Origin: Hirsutella rhossiliensis
Lineage: Eukaryota > Ascomycota > Sordariomycetes > Hypocreales > Ophiocordycipitaceae
Length of the DNA: 64,000 bases
Direction: 5' to 3'
Assembly (NCBI RefSeq): GCF_020360975.1
Contig: NW_025408685.1
Coordinates: 744,001 to 808,000, forward strand
The position numbers were made by a program, and so were the translations under genes. Below, piece by piece: positions 23,562 through 34,918 of the stretch (positions are counted from its first letter, which is position 1; each line of letters begins with the position of its first letter). The notes under the pieces were generated by a model. It made no database searches. It had not been told where the DNA came from and worked only from the letters and a program-made list of their open reading frames with translations.

Positions 23562-25038
23562 CAGGCAACTCTTCTTTTGCTGTGAGAAGCACAGCAACAC
23601 CTTGAACAGGTCTAAAGGATAGTAGCGTTAAGGCCGTGAAGGAATGTGCCGTGAGGGCGTGTGTCATTATTGCGAAAAAGTGGGTCCGACGTCTTGTTCT
23701 TAGCTGTAGATATCGGGGAAGAAGTGAAGGGTCTTCCTGATAGGAGCAATCATTTGATCATAGGGATAAGGAGCGGTTAGGAACGTTGTACGTATCCTTC
23801 GACTCGAATTGTCAGACTATTGGTATCGATGAAGCGTTCCAGGGCTCGGTTTGGTGATGCTTTCGTCATTGCATCTGCTGGGTTGTCTGCGCCGTTGATC
23901 CAACGAATATCTGTTATCTCTCTCTTCTCGTATGACTGGCGAAGGGCCATGATATCAATCATCAATCGTTTTCCTTCGTCGTACCGAGCTTGACTAGGCA
24001 TTCGTAGAGAGTACGAATCCGTACAGACGATGAGAGGATAGGAGGAAGGTTGAGTCGTTCCGTAATTATCTTCATAGTCATCGCAAGGGAGATGCCTATG
24101 TCGAATCCGTTGGCCATACCGTAGATCTCTGATGCTAGGACGCTACGGGTAACACGTTTGCACTTTGTTGAACTCCAGTGTACGATGTTACCACTAATCT
24201 CGAACTGTTTTTCTTTGTGGTTTGTCTCGTTAACGAGGGCAATGACGAATCCTAGTTGGGAGGATAAGTCCTTGTTGTTTGCGAAAGAACCATCGGTGAA
24301 AACCATCAGCTTTGCAGTAGCTAGATCAATTGGTTTGTACGTGAGGCCACGTAGTTGGTGATCCATTTGCCATTGCAGTCGCTTGTTCAAAATTGCGTAA
24401 TCTTTATCCTCAGGGTCTGTACTTGGGCGGCGACTGAAACATCGAAAGAAGCTTCCGGTTGAGCAATTGAAGCAATGTATGAGGCTCGCGCTCGTTCCTC
24501 AACGTAGCGCTGGTGACGATCAATTGCTTTAGGGTCAATGGTGGTCATTTTGCTGCTTGTCCCTTCTGTTGAAGTAAAGGGATCCTTTCTTAAGGGGTTA
24601 TTATTCAGCAACGTCAGTCTTGCACCATTAAAGTCAACCGTTGTTCCGTATGTGATGTCAGTCTTGGGCTTGGAACGAAATTCTGCCTTTGTAGCTCTTC
24701 TTCTTCACGGGTAGAAAAGTTGTTCGTTCCAAGGATGAGGGTGTCATCAGTTTGCATTCCAACAATACCGAGCGTGTCAGGGCCAGTATTCGAAATCAGT
24801 AGGCAGGAGTCATAGGTGGAGGTAGACATATCCAGCTTTTCGAGGTGATGCTGCTGATATGTGCGGAACCAATGGACTCCGGCTTCTGCGATACCGTACA
24901 GGGGCTTAATAACACGAATAATTGTTCCGTTAGGGTATTTGCCTTGTAGTTCCGTGGGCAAATACGTAAGAATGGTCCGGGAAAGCTTGGTCTGGGATTG
25001 CGGGTATGCCTGAGTGATATCACGGAGGGAGAGGGTTA

Positions 25039-25082
25039 AGTCCCTGCACATAGAAATGGGCACCCCCCTGTTTTGGGCACCC
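25039..25082. repeat. left terminal inverted repeat of the pogo-type element
   Basis: AGTCCCTGCACATAGAAATG then GGCACCCCCCTGTTTTGGGC and ACCC. It is the exact reverse complement of 26844-26887. Confidence 0.93.
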
Positions 25083-25126
25083 CAAAAAATCACGACCATT
25101 TTCAACACCATTAATTCAATCCCTTC

Positions 25127-26733
25127 TCACTGCCCACCACCGTGCACTACGATACAATCGTCACCTATTTCTGAAACCTCAGCTTCGGTTTCATCAGATT
25201 CTTCATTCTCAGCTGCGTTCACCTCCTCCTGCGCCCGTCGTATTGCCTCAATATTGGCGAACCTCGAATTCGGGCTCGTGACCACCCTCTTCCTTTTTTT
25301 CGGCTTGACGGCCGCCAATTGTGTTTCCAGTGCCTGAATCTGCAATTGAGCTTTTGCTAAAAGGCCATCCTTCTCGTCAAACCCTTTTGTGATCTTCCTG
25401 AACAGCAATCTCTTCGTGGGCACGTCGTCGTCTAGCTGGTTGAATTGAACTACCTGAACCTTCAGATCTTGCGAGCGCCTCGGGGTCGACCACGCAATCT
25501 GGGATGTGTCTGATTGCCAGTCACTGGTGGGTAAGTGGCTATTGAATGCATTGGCCACATTTTCGCGTTCTTTTGCGTCTGTTGCTGTTCTCCAGCAGAA
25601 GAGGGCTCAAAAGTGGCTTCGCCATCGACACCGGCCACAAACCCGTCGCTTTCCAGCCACCCTTGATGTTTGACACAGTGAGCGCTTGCTCGCGTGCTTT
25701 CTGGTAGCAGGAAAGAAAGTTTTGCTTGCCGACTGGGCTTGAATCGGTCAGGAGGCTGAGAAATCCGACCTGTTTGCGGTAGTAGTGCTTAAGAGCGGAG
25801 AAGACAGACAAATCGAGCGGTTGCAGCACATGAGAGGTATGGGAGGTAAGAAAGAAGGTGAATCTGATGCTGGTAGCATAGATACATGAAGTCAACCGTC
25901 TCGTGACTTCCGTGGCCGTCCAATACTAGCAGTCTTCGCTCCGAAGGGTCGGGTGGCTGGGTTCTTGGAATGAACACCTTTCGAGCCACTCCACCGCAGT
26001 TTGGTCCGAAGTCCAGCCGTTCTTTGTCGCAGTGAATTGCCAGTCACTAAAAGTACTGAGATCTTCTGGGAACCACTGTTGCTGGACCGATTTGCCCTTG
26101 AAAATGACGGGTGGAGGAGGAAGGTGCCGGCAGCGGACACGCACTCGATGAACGACGTCCAGACCCGAGAACCATGCGTCTTCTTTTGTACAGATCGTTT
26201 TCAGCACTGCCAACGACCAGGCCATTCTCCCCAAGTCCTTCCATGATGCCTGCTTCATCCATGTTGTACCTGTTCTCCGGCTTAATAGCCAGAATCTCGG
26301 GAAGGAAGAAATTGTTGAACCAAGGCCGAATTACCTCGGTAGAAGCGCCGTTGACACGCGCAGAGTCTCTGTGATGGCACTTCTGGGTCCGAACTGCAGG
26401 ATTTCGTCTTAAAAATGCTTGCATCCAGTGTTTTCCGAGCGGTGTGTGGTCTCCTTTGACGGCGAGCATGCGCTGCGCGAACTGCCTGATCTGCGAGTGA
26501 GTGGGAGGAAGGCCCAAGGCGTCCTGAATGAGAATCCATTCGGTAAGTTGCTTTTCCTGTGTCTGAGAAAGCCTCTGAAGAGCAGAAAATGCATCCTTTC
26601 TGCATTCGTGACCATGCATGCGATTGTAAAGAGTTGCCCTCAGGACGCCCCAATCGCGAGCAGCCTTCTTGGCGGATCCGCCATTGGCGATTGCCTCAAG
26701 GGCGCTGTGAATGTCAGACTCTGTATATTTCAT
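25127..26733 (-). pseudogene. pogo/Fot1-like DDE transposase, frameshifted
   Basis: Cut-and-paste transposase that binds the element ends and joins them at TA sites. From ATG 26731-26733: a Psq/CENP-B-like helix-turn-helix (YTESDIHSALEAIANGGSAK), a second HTH of Tc5/CENP-B type (HSQIRQFAQRML), then the DDE_1 core with NMDEAGIMEGLG (first Asp), LLVLDGHGSHETVDF (second Asp, about 25930) and HVLQPLDLSVF (third Asp, about 25830). The tail is STPRRSQDLKVQVVQFNQLD with a coiled coil, then KPKKRKRVVTSPNSRF, ending at a stop at 25127. The frame changes at about 26120, 25990, 25880 and 25560. The terminal repeats are intact, so the element could move only if supplied with transposase in trans, unless the frameshifts are sequence errors. 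Confidence 0.9.
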
Positions 26734-26843
26734 CAGTAGTGGCTTGAAGACACATGCGTCAATTTTTTAGCAGATTGGATGCGTTTCCGCGGTGAAATTT
26801 GCTGTTGAAGTTGACGCAGCCGTTTAGGTTGGGCACCCATCTT

Positions 26844-26887
26844 GGGTGCCCAAAACAGGGGGGTGCCCATTTCTATGTGCAGGGACT
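26844..26887. repeat. right terminal inverted repeat of the pogo-type element
   Basis: Begins GGGTGCCCAAAACAGG and ends TTCTATGTGCAGGGACT. Perfect inverse of the left repeat, followed by the TA target duplication. Confidence 0.93.
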
Positions 26888-28656
26888 TATGCCGTAGTTT
26901 TGAAGAAGTCCGGGGGCAATAGCGAGGATGAGTCTCTGGCTAACGCGTTGAATTGTCGGAGATTGCGTCAGGAGGGTGGTCTTCTCAAAGTCGTTATGTC
27001 CTTGAATAACAAGTCGAGACTTTTCGTAGGGCTTAGTGTTGATTCCTTTGACTTCACGAACCATTCGAGAGCGAAAGATTCTATAGTTTCCATGACTCAT
27101 TTGATCGTATCGTTCAAATTGGAATACACCGCGGCCAACGAGGTCAGTAATCTCTTTGTTATCGGATTCTTCGAAGGGTCACCAGGAGAGGTGATTATGC
27201 CATCAGACCGTAGCTTGAGGGAAAGAGCTTGTGCATCTTCCTCCTTTTGGGTCAAGAAGCTCTGGTCTACGGCAGGCCATCATGATCAAATCCTTTGGCT
27301 TGTTCTTTGATCCTGGTGGGCGTCCTCTCTTGCGGGGGGCCGGGGGTTCGGGTCGGGCAGGCAGGTCCGTTAGGGTCTTAACGGGGTCTTGAGCCGGTTG
27401 TTCATTAAGATCTGAACGAATGCCTGAGGGTCTGTGTCGTGTGTAGGGTCGGAAAGAGTGGTATCATCACGCAGATACGGTTGTACAAGGGTCGATCGAA
27501 AGACTTGGGGCCGTTGACTGTGTCAATGGTGATGTTATGGGTATCAATCGATGCAATCTTGAAGGGTCCTTGCCAACCGTCTTTCTCTCTCAAACGCGAA
27601 CTTCACTTTGCAGCGGGAGGGATAGCACTTCTGTCGTGCTCGGGCCGTTGCGTGCATGGAGGGCATCCTTAACTCGTCTTTCTGCCGAGAGTTGGCGGAG
27701 CATTTTCATCGCTTTCTGCATAGCTTCCGATCTTTTGAGGGTAGAAGCGGAAGGGGCGAGTCTGTAGATACGCGAGGGTATGCGCCGAAAACAAGCAACG
27801 TAGGCACAAGACCGTCAGGTCCTGCCGTATCATTGATTGCTTTAACAGCCATTTGAAGGACTGTTTCGGCGGAAGTGGTGTGGCCAATCTCAGCATGGAG
27901 GATGTTAAAGGCGCGTCGGAGGGTGCGTGATAGCGTTCAATCTTTCCAATGGACCAATGCGTCTCAACAGGTACTTGAGAGCATTTGATTCCCATAATCT
28001 TTGCTTCGTTCCGGAATTCGAGAGAAGCAAAGTTAGTTCCTGCATCATGACGGAGGGTATCAGGAGGTCCAAGATACGTGTCGATCCAGAGGGTCCGGAG
28101 GGTCTCCATGTATCTTTAGCTGACATTGACGGTAAAAATCTGGCTCCTTGGAAAGCAGTAGCTGAGTCCACAACGTGTAGAACAGGGCGTTGTGGTGTTC
28201 CTAGGTGCATCACATCAACGATGATTTCGTAGTTGAACTCTTGATCATCGTTAAGGGTGAACTTGAAGCGGCGTGGGGCTTGTGAGTGCATTTGACAGTG
28301 GTGACAGAACTTAGAGATAGTCTCTAATGTGTCTATCGAGACGTCACTGTGCCCGGCTTGCTTCAAGAGGTGATGGAGCCTAGGGACTGCTGGGTGTCCA
28401 AAGCGTCGGTGAAGTGTACGAATCTCTGTTTCCGTAAGAAACGAGATGGACTCTTCATCTTTCGTAAGGAAGAACCAGGGATGTCCCCATTTGCGTACGA
28501 CTGGAATGCTTGTAGGGCGATTAGTACAATGATTAGTACAATTGATGGTATCTGTGATGTTGTTGAAATAGATACCAAGCCGGTCCATATCAGCAAGGCA
28601 GAGCAAAAGGGAGTTGGGGTTTGAAGGACGTGGAACGTGATCCTTCCGAGGGTGTG

Positions 28657-30982
28657 TTAAGGGCGACTGTGCCGAGGGTGGATGGCGTCGCTGTTGCCGA
28701 ATTTGATGGAGGCCTGGCCGGATGTGGAGCTGTCGAGAGCTACAGAAGGGTCTTCTCGTTGTAGGGCGATGTACTGAGAGTATCCTGCTGTGGAAAATGT
28801 TGCTGCACCTGTGTCGATCATGATACCTTGGAATCTATCCCTTGAATAGCGATCTTCAATAATAAATTGCGAGGCTGGAACAACGGTTTGATCCGTCTGA
28901 TAGACGTCTTCTCCTGTGATCAAATGATTGAATGCCTGTTGACAGAGCATTTGGCTTGCTTGCCATTGTTCCGGGTGATCGTTGGTGCTATTGTCATGTT
29001 CTTCCCATGTATCTTCAGTGTCATCAAAGCTGCTCATCTCATGACCTTCGTAGTCTAGAATATAGCCTCCGATGTCCGTGAGTTGTACACCTATGAAGTG
29101 ACATTGAGTGATATGTTGGTCCTTGGCCTTTGCCGTTCATCCGTAGAGTGTTTAGTTGACCAACAGCCTTCTTGTCCACAAACAAAACACTTCTTCGTCC
29201 AGTTTCGGTTACTGTAGCTATGATTGTAGTTACTACGGCTTTGAGGCCGGTAGTTTCCACGGTTGTAGCTTTGTCTGTATCCGCGGCTGGGTCGTTGACC
29301 TGAATATCCGTATCTACCTCGAGAGCGGTTGTTATTGTATCGACGGTCGAGGTAGTACTGATGGTGTGGATCGTTATGATCAAATGATCCAGCAAAGTCA
29401 AGGGAAATTGAGAAGTTGTTATGAGGGCAAGATGGGTTTCAACGGATGCACGAAGATCTGCAAGAAGGTGCTCGACGTTATCGGCGGGTTTGAAAAGAGC
29501 GTATTGGAGTTCGGGTACTCCACGGCATGCTTTCATAAGCGTTGTACGCAGTAGAAGGTCTCCTGCGTACTCCCTGCCAAGGGCTCGTTGGCAGAGCTGA
29601 AGCTTATCAAAGAGGATTTGAAGCACTTCGTGGGGGGTCTTCGAAGCATCTTGGGCACGGATGGAGTTGAAGGTTATTGTTGTCCAGTCAGTATGGTAGT
29701 GGACATGGTTGACTTCCGTGTCAAAGTGTTGTTTGAAGATATCATACGCTTGTCGGAACGTCGTAGCCCATGTGATCTTATCAAGATAGAATCTTTGGGC
29801 TCTTCCATCAAGGATCCGGGAAAGAGTGCGTGAAATTGTGATGGTTTCACTGGGATATGAGAGCAGTTGCTTAAGAAGAGGCGGAGCTTATCATCAAGGA
29901 GATCGTACGGCTCTCCTGTGTAGTTCCGATCTTTGTTCCAGGTCTTCATAAACTTCTGCTGGATGTCGCTATCGACGATAGCGTTCGGGATGTTATCCGG
30001 GGGGAGTTTCATGTATTCTCCAAAGGTTGCAGGGCCGGATAAGTGTTCGGGGATGGAGTTGGTGACGGGTTGGACGAGATCGGGGTTCTGGAAGCGGTAG
30101 GAAGTCGGATGAATAGTAAGAGAGGTCGGAGCAGGTTTATCTTGGATAGTCGGAGCAGGAGTAGGTGCGTTAGGAGGGCTCGTTAGGGTCTTAATAGGTT
30201 GTGGTTCGTTAAGACCTTGATGAGGTGCTGCTAAGGGCGTAACTGATGGTGAAGGAGGTTGAGACGGATGGGGATTAGTGGAAGCATTTGATCCTAGTAA
30301 TGCTGTCTGCCTCCTGAAGGCAGCAGTCCTCTCATCAAACACCATCTCCGTAAACTCCTGCTCTGGCCAGGTTTGTGGGTTCTCGATAGTTTGTAATATG
30401 AGAAATTGTGTTGCGAATTTCCCCTTTGTGAACCTGTGTAGATACCTCTTTTCCTTAGTAGTTTCCTGAGGGCTCTCTTGTATTCATTCGGGCGCGGTCC
30501 CATGTGTCTTCGGTCCATTCTTCAAAATGCTGTTGGAAGTAACCAAGGAGGTCGTATCCTTGATCACTGCCAGATTGAACGATGAATATGAACTTTGCCA
30601 CATATGTCGTTACTGCGATCTTGTCCTTTTCGTCGTGTGTGATATCGTTGTCCCAAAGGTCGATATTAATTTGTCGGAATGCGGATGCTTGGATGTCTAG
30701 TGCCTGCATCTGGTCGCATATTTCTTCGAGCTGGGCTTCTGGGGACATAGCTCGGGCGGTCAGGGCTATCGTGATCAAATGAATGAGACGATGTGGGGTT
30801 CGTATTGGTCTCTTCGTATACGAGTTGTCGCTAATAGGAGGTCGAGCGTCGCGTACTAAGTAGGTCGTTCGCGGCCAGACTGAACTGACGGGGATCTTGC
30901 TACTTAACGTCAAGGGTCGAACGTTCTTACTAGTTGTTTGCGATGTGGTCGCCTGTCGATTCCGGTGCTCACGGCTAGGCAA
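28657..30982 (-). pseudogene. copia gag and protease region, frameshifted
   Basis: The first open segment (30982-30455) ends in GYFQQHFEEWTEDTWDRAR. It is followed by a Pro/Ser/Thr-rich linker and a gag capsid-like segment (30345-29674: GEYMKLPPDNIPNAIVD, LLDDKLRLFLSNC). Next come LQILFDKLQLCQRALGREYA (29626) and, in another frame, the zinc knuckle near 29170. The protease motif GIMIDTGAATFSTAGYSQY lies in 29037-28657. At least four frame changes separate these pieces. Against identical LTRs this amount of damage is unexpected. The region 31000-31193 between the first segment and the 5' LTR is leader sequence. Confidence 0.85.
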
Positions 30983-31193
30983 ACTAGCGGGCGATCGTAA
31001 TCAACAGTTGGAAGGACTCTCGCGCGGCTGGGCAAACCAGCGGGAGATTCCTTGTTCTTAGCACAAATAACCTTCTTCTGAGCGCTACTCAGGGCCACAG
31101 TAAAGTGACGCGGACTATAGCACCTTCGAAGGTTGAGGAATTTGTCTCTTCTACTTAGCTGTCTGTGACGGGCGTGGGCCGGTCACTGATCAG

Positions 31194-31394
31194 TGTGGGT
31201 AGGCACCTGCGGCAGCTGCTGCAATGAGACGGTACTAGGGTTAACCTGTGATGTTGTATTCGTCTTGTTCTCTATCTAAGGAGGCAGAGGCCAGCGTGGA
31301 GAAAGGGGGCACGCTGCCCTCAGCCGCACACGTGACCGTACGGGTCACGTGCCAACCATGGTTGGTCACACCACTAGATAGATACATTCCTACA
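31194..31394 (-). repeat. copia 5' LTR (201 bp)
   Basis: Direct copy of 23361-23561, TG...CA on the plus strand, followed by GATAC (31395-31399), the right target duplication. It lies about 87 bp from the stop codon of the membrane-protein gene, so the element inserted in that gene's downstream region. Confidence 0.95.
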
Positions 31395-31480
31395 GATACA
31401 TGTATTACTCGAATAGGCTATCCAATAACTTTCAAATGAGATTTCTATTGCCTAGTGCAACAACTCGTCAAACAATTGCT

Positions 31481-32170
31481 TCACGTGATATATATGTGTT
31501 CGAGCGGAGGGACGAGTATTTTTTCGTAGAATACGTAAAGACTGCTGCAAAGTATGAACCAGCCCCCCGTCACTCCGGCGGTGATTTTAGCTGTCACAGA
31601 CCAGTGTCCGCCGTGCGTCGTGTAGACGTTCAACAGAGTCGACAAAAGGCCCATAGCTGAGTTCATCAGGATGGGTCTACATTGAGGAAGGGCGATATCA
31701 GAGGCAACTCCTCAGTTGAAATCAAGCTGTTTATGACTCTAGACTTACAGAAGGATGCGTCGCTGGACCCAAATGTAATTTGTCTGAAGCTTCCACCAGA
31801 GCCATAGCAGCCCAATCGTTGAGGACAGGCAAAAGAGCGAAGCAAAGACGGTGAGTGGCACATCGCGCGCCAGACTGTCCACCGAATGACCGATGGCGCC
31901 CGCCTTTTCAAGTACTGAAGACTTACGGAGCGAGGCGAATGTGGACGGGAAGACAAGGTAGCCGGCAAGGAGCAGCCACGAGAGCGCGCTCGCAGCGATG
32001 TTGTATTTGAGGGGCGTATTTTCAAATTCGCACAACATGGCCACGTATGCTGTCATACGCGCAGGTCGTTCGTCCGACGAAGCGCCATATCGTTCACGGC
32101 TCGCTTGGCCAAGGCTGTCTGTACAGTTCTTGATATTACTCAAAAGGGCTTTCGTACCATGCGAGTCCAT
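31481..32170 (-). CDS. putative four-helix integral membrane protein, one intron
   Basis: Unnamed fungal membrane protein. The first ATG in frame is at 32168-32170 (MDSHGTKALLSNIKNCTDSL). Exon 1 runs to 31749 and encodes two hydrophobic helices (YNIAASALSWLLLAGYLVFP and LTVFASLFCLSSTIGLLWLW). GTAAGT at 31748 and TGTAG ending at 31677 define a 72-bp intron. Joining gives RRILLPILMNSAMGLLSTLL in frame, and exon 2 (31676-31481) adds further hydrophobic stretches (ILMNSAMGLLSTLLNVY; ITAGVTGGWFILCSSLYVFY) and a short tail. Without the intron the protein would stop at RRILL. The copia insertion sits just downstream of the stop. The gene appears intact. Function unknown; topology is inferred only from hydrophobicity. 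Confidence 0.75.
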
Positions 32171-33040
32171 AATAATGAGGTATGTATATAGACACTTCCA
32201 CAACACGCGACTCGTGTGAAGACCAAAGAGCTTCCTTGTGATGGGGAAAGGCAGATCGACAGCTGACGTCAGATGGTGAAATCACCCTTCTTTATTGCTT
32301 TCTCGTCCCTTTTAAGGGGGGGGATGGGCCGTTATTTCTCCAAAAAGTGATTATCGAAGCCAGCGCCATATCATGCGCAATAAGAGCAATGGCCGTCTCT
32401 GGAGGCAAAAGCAAGATGAGGATAAGGCGAGCCGTCCCGTTGGGCCTCATATGGCGCCCTCGCAAGCGGGATTAGCTAATGGTCCAGCCTGCAAGCAATA
32501 CGATTGCAAAACCAGCTTTTTTTTCTGGCGAACTCGGCCGCTTTCAGCGCTTTCGGGAGCTCAACGCCGCCCAAGTCAGCGGTCAAAGTCTTCCTCACCG
32601 ACTCGTGAACAGGAAATGAGGGCTCTTACGATACCTGTATCGCCCGATCAGGCAGAAGATCTCCAGAGCTTCGCCGGCGACGAATCGAACGTTCTGCTTA
32701 TCGATCTCATAGCCGAAATGAGGCGGGTGAATGGGAAACTCAATTTGGTACTTCAGAGTCCGGACTTCGCCGTTGCGAATTGGGTCGCAGTGTAGCAGCA
32801 GCGCCACGCACTCTATCAGATTATTCGTGGAAGGGAGATTCTTCCACTCATGAGGTAGAAAACCGAGAGTCTTTCGTGGCACGTTTCACTCGCATCTGGC
32901 GTTGGGGTCCTAGATGATGACGAGGCAGAGCGACTGAGGCACTTCTTCAGAGGGCAAGTCGAAAAGAACCGAAGTGAGCATGCGCGACCGAGACCGAGAC
33001 AATATCCCAGAAATTTTCGTACAGGACGATCGACACCGTG
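32171..33040. other. upstream region, no confident gene
   Basis: A plus-strand ORF with ATG at 32373 (140 codons) and a minus-strand ORF at 32595-32882 overlap here. Neither has a recognisable domain. A homopolymer run of G (near 32315) and of T (near 32515) occurs. Probably promoter and spacer for the minus-strand membrane gene. Confidence 0.4.
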
Positions 33041-33542
33041 GTGACACAGATAGTGCAGGGTAACGTCCCATATGTTCGAAAGTACCTTGGGACCCATTCC
33101 GATGCGAAAATCTTTCTGCATGGAGTTGACTCATGGGACGGGCTGCTTAGCGAGGCGTCCGATGATGAGGACGAGAAGACAAGCTTGAGGAAGCCGCGGT
33201 GGAGATATCTGGGACGACTGCTCTGCACATGGCTGCGTGCGAGCAGTACCTAAGACGGTTGACCTTCTTCTCTCCAAGGGTGCCAATGCGAACGCCGCAG
33301 ACATCAACGGCCGCACTCCTCTCATGGAGGCAGCATTGTGGGGCCGCCTGCAAAACGTAGAGATCCTATTGAGGCACGGGGCCGACAAGTTTTTGGCATG
33401 CATCGAGCGGGACCGTCTTATGCTTCCTGTCGACTTTGCGAGACCGCTGAGGGAGAAAGCACAGTCCCGACGGTTATGTGAAGGTGGCTCTTCGAGCGCT
33501 GAGTACATGGAAAAGGAAGAAAGGAGTCCGCTAAATGAGTGA
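33041..33542 (+). pseudogene. ankyrin-repeat protein fragment, frameshifted
   Basis: The plus strand first reads GNVPYVRKYLGTHSDAKIFL and LLSEASDDEDEKTS. It then reads, in a second frame, [16 protein letters not shown], and in a third frame [39 protein letters not shown] and LRHGADK. These are two canonical ankyrin repeats (G-TPLH-AA ... LL--GA). Small shifts near 33190 and 33235 break the frame. There is no obvious ATG at the left end, so the 5' part is missing or lies in another exon. It ends at a stop at 33540-33542. Ankyrin arrays mediate protein binding; no effector domain is visible. Confidence 0.7.
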
Positions 33543-33883
33543 AGGTGACTTAATGGATATCATGTGATCCAGAGTGCAACACGCGGCGAAATCAGAAACC
33601 AGTATGGCTCAAGGGCAACAAGTGCGGAGACTGCTGTCGTGATTGCTGGTGTTTATTCCGTGCCTTACGAGGTCCAGTGCGTGATATGAAAATGGCTGAT
33701 TTCGGCTGTGTTAATTAATAGAAGCCTCAGGCTTTTCCAGAGCCAACATTGTCATAAAGCAGCTTAATGCACTTGGCTGATACTTGCTGTTTCCCCCAGA
33801 AGAGCTCTGTGTATATATAATGGGTATGAACACCACATGACTGAAGAGTTATGTGCACACAGCTCTCTATAAGTCCTTGAAAA
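33543..33883. other. intergenic, nothing recognised
   Basis: 341 bp between the ankyrin fragment and the F-box-like gene. A TATA-like run (TGTATATATAATGG near 33810) about 70 bp before the next ATG may be its promoter. Confidence 0.35.
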
Positions 33884-34918
33884 ATGGTTGCTTCGGCTCT
33901 GACAAGAACTCCATACGATATTTTCATTCAAATCGTGAGCTACCTCTCACCGTTATCGAAAGACTCGCTTTTCAAAACGCAGAACCACCGCGAAGTTCCA
34001 TCAAGGATCAAGGAATCTGCAAGTATATGGGCCCATTTGTTCAAGGACGAAGCTTGGCTTCAAGAAGTTGTTGATATAACATATGGGCATATCAACAAAC
34101 AACCAGTCCCGTGCTTGATCGGCAAGGATCTCATCAAAGTCTCCAAGGGAAAGACACAAGGAGCGTACCTAGCATTGCTCACTAACGACTGGGGCGGGGA
34201 CGTTCAATTCACAAAGCAAACCTTACTTCATTCCTTGAAGCCCCACATTCGATAAAGCCAATTCAGAGGTTCACCTTGAGGGTTCTGGAATTACCTTGCA
34301 TATTTACGATGCTATTAGATCGTCCGAGTCCCTATCGATCCAAGATCCAGCAAGACTTCTTCGCCGAGAGGGACGTGGGGTGTCGACATATGCTATTTAC
34401 TACGATAACCAGTCTGTCTTAGAAAAATTGGGCCCCGGCTAATTCAAGGGATCGAAGGGTAACGTGGAAGAGGAAAAGGCGGTTCGCGAAAGGTTTGCTA
34501 TCGTACTTCGCCACCGTGATGGTCAGTCTGTTAAGCGATTCCTCGAGCCCGACTAAGACGATTAACTTCTTCTATACGCGGCGTCAAAGTGGTACATGGG
34601 ATGGGTTTAGAGTAGCTCGACCCGGCGAGAGAAAACTGGTAGAATTTGCTTGGCTCATTATCTCGACTCGGCAGCACTTTTGTCAAAGGAAATGAGAGAT
34701 GCCATGCATATGACGGTTATAGAGAGTCTATTGGCCTTAACCACTGCCCAAGTCAAGGGGACGAAGGTCCCAGTTATATACACAAGAACGGTGCCCATGT
34801 GGGTCGAGACACGTCCTCGACTGAGGCGGAATGTCGTTTGACACTCTTGTCACATTTGCCCGGCCTCAAATTGCACAGAACCTCTCGATCAGACATCGCA
34901 GCACTTCGCCGCAACTAG
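33884..34918 (+). pseudogene. F-box-like protein, degenerate
   Basis: The first open segment (33884-34255, ATG start, 123 codons) begins MVASALTRTPYDIFIQIVSY and LSPLSKDSLFKTQNH, which has the P-DI--I--YL spacing of fungal F-box-like N-termini. Beyond its stop, plausible coding continues in other frames: YDAIRSSESLSIQDPARLL, KTINFFYTRRQSGTWDGF and LDSAALLSKEMRDAMHMTVI up to about 34918. Three or more frame changes mean the whole is a pseudogene, or a short truncated product. The F-box call rests on pattern only, since no CDD search was possible. Confidence 0.5.

Larger units (their letters stand above)
25039..26887 (-). mobile_element. Fot1/pogo-type (Tc1-mariner superfamily) DNA transposon nested in copia RT
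   Basis: 1849 bp, bounded by 44-bp terminal inverted repeats starting AGTCCCTGCACATAG and flanked by TA at 25037-25038 and 26888-26889. This is the TA duplication expected of the superfamily. Deleting the element and one TA restores continuity with the homologous RT sequence at about 22140-22165 in the other copia copy, giving a clean empty site. Confidence 0.95.
23777..28606 (-). pseudogene. copia pol: integrase, reverse transcriptase, RNase H; interrupted
   Basis: From high to low coordinates the minus strand encodes the integrase zinc region (RRFGHPAVPRLHHLL, CHHCQMHSQAPRRF), the core (YEIIVDVMHLG; RHDAGTNFASLEF; ETHWSIGKIERYH), the RT start (MVREVKGINTKPYEKSRLV, 26900-27100), then after the pogo insertion RT continues (LSLRDITQAYPQSQTKLSR; IKPLYGIAEAGVHW; MQTDDTL; 25030-24620). 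It ends with RNase H (VFTDGSFANNKDL; INGADNPADAMTK) and a stop at 23777. Frame changes occur near 24390, 24610, 27400-27670 and 27910-28100 in addition to the transposon insertion, so no functional polyprotein can be read. It is more complete than the fragment at 19433-22850, which lacks RNase H. Confidence 0.9.
23361..31394 (-). mobile_element. LTR retrotransposon, Ty1/copia type, nested by a pogo element
   Basis: Two direct 201-bp LTRs (23361-23561 and 31194-31394), each TG...CA, flank a minus-strand gag-pol region. GATAC at 23356-23360 and GATAC at 31395-31399 form a 5-bp target site duplication. The LTRs look identical base for base, which normally means recent insertion. Removing the nested 1849-bp element and its extra TA leaves about 6.2 kb. 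An A/G-rich tract on the minus strand just before the 3' LTR (complement of 23566-23582) is a candidate polypurine tract. Pol order PR-IN-RT-RH marks it as copia. Confidence 0.95.
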
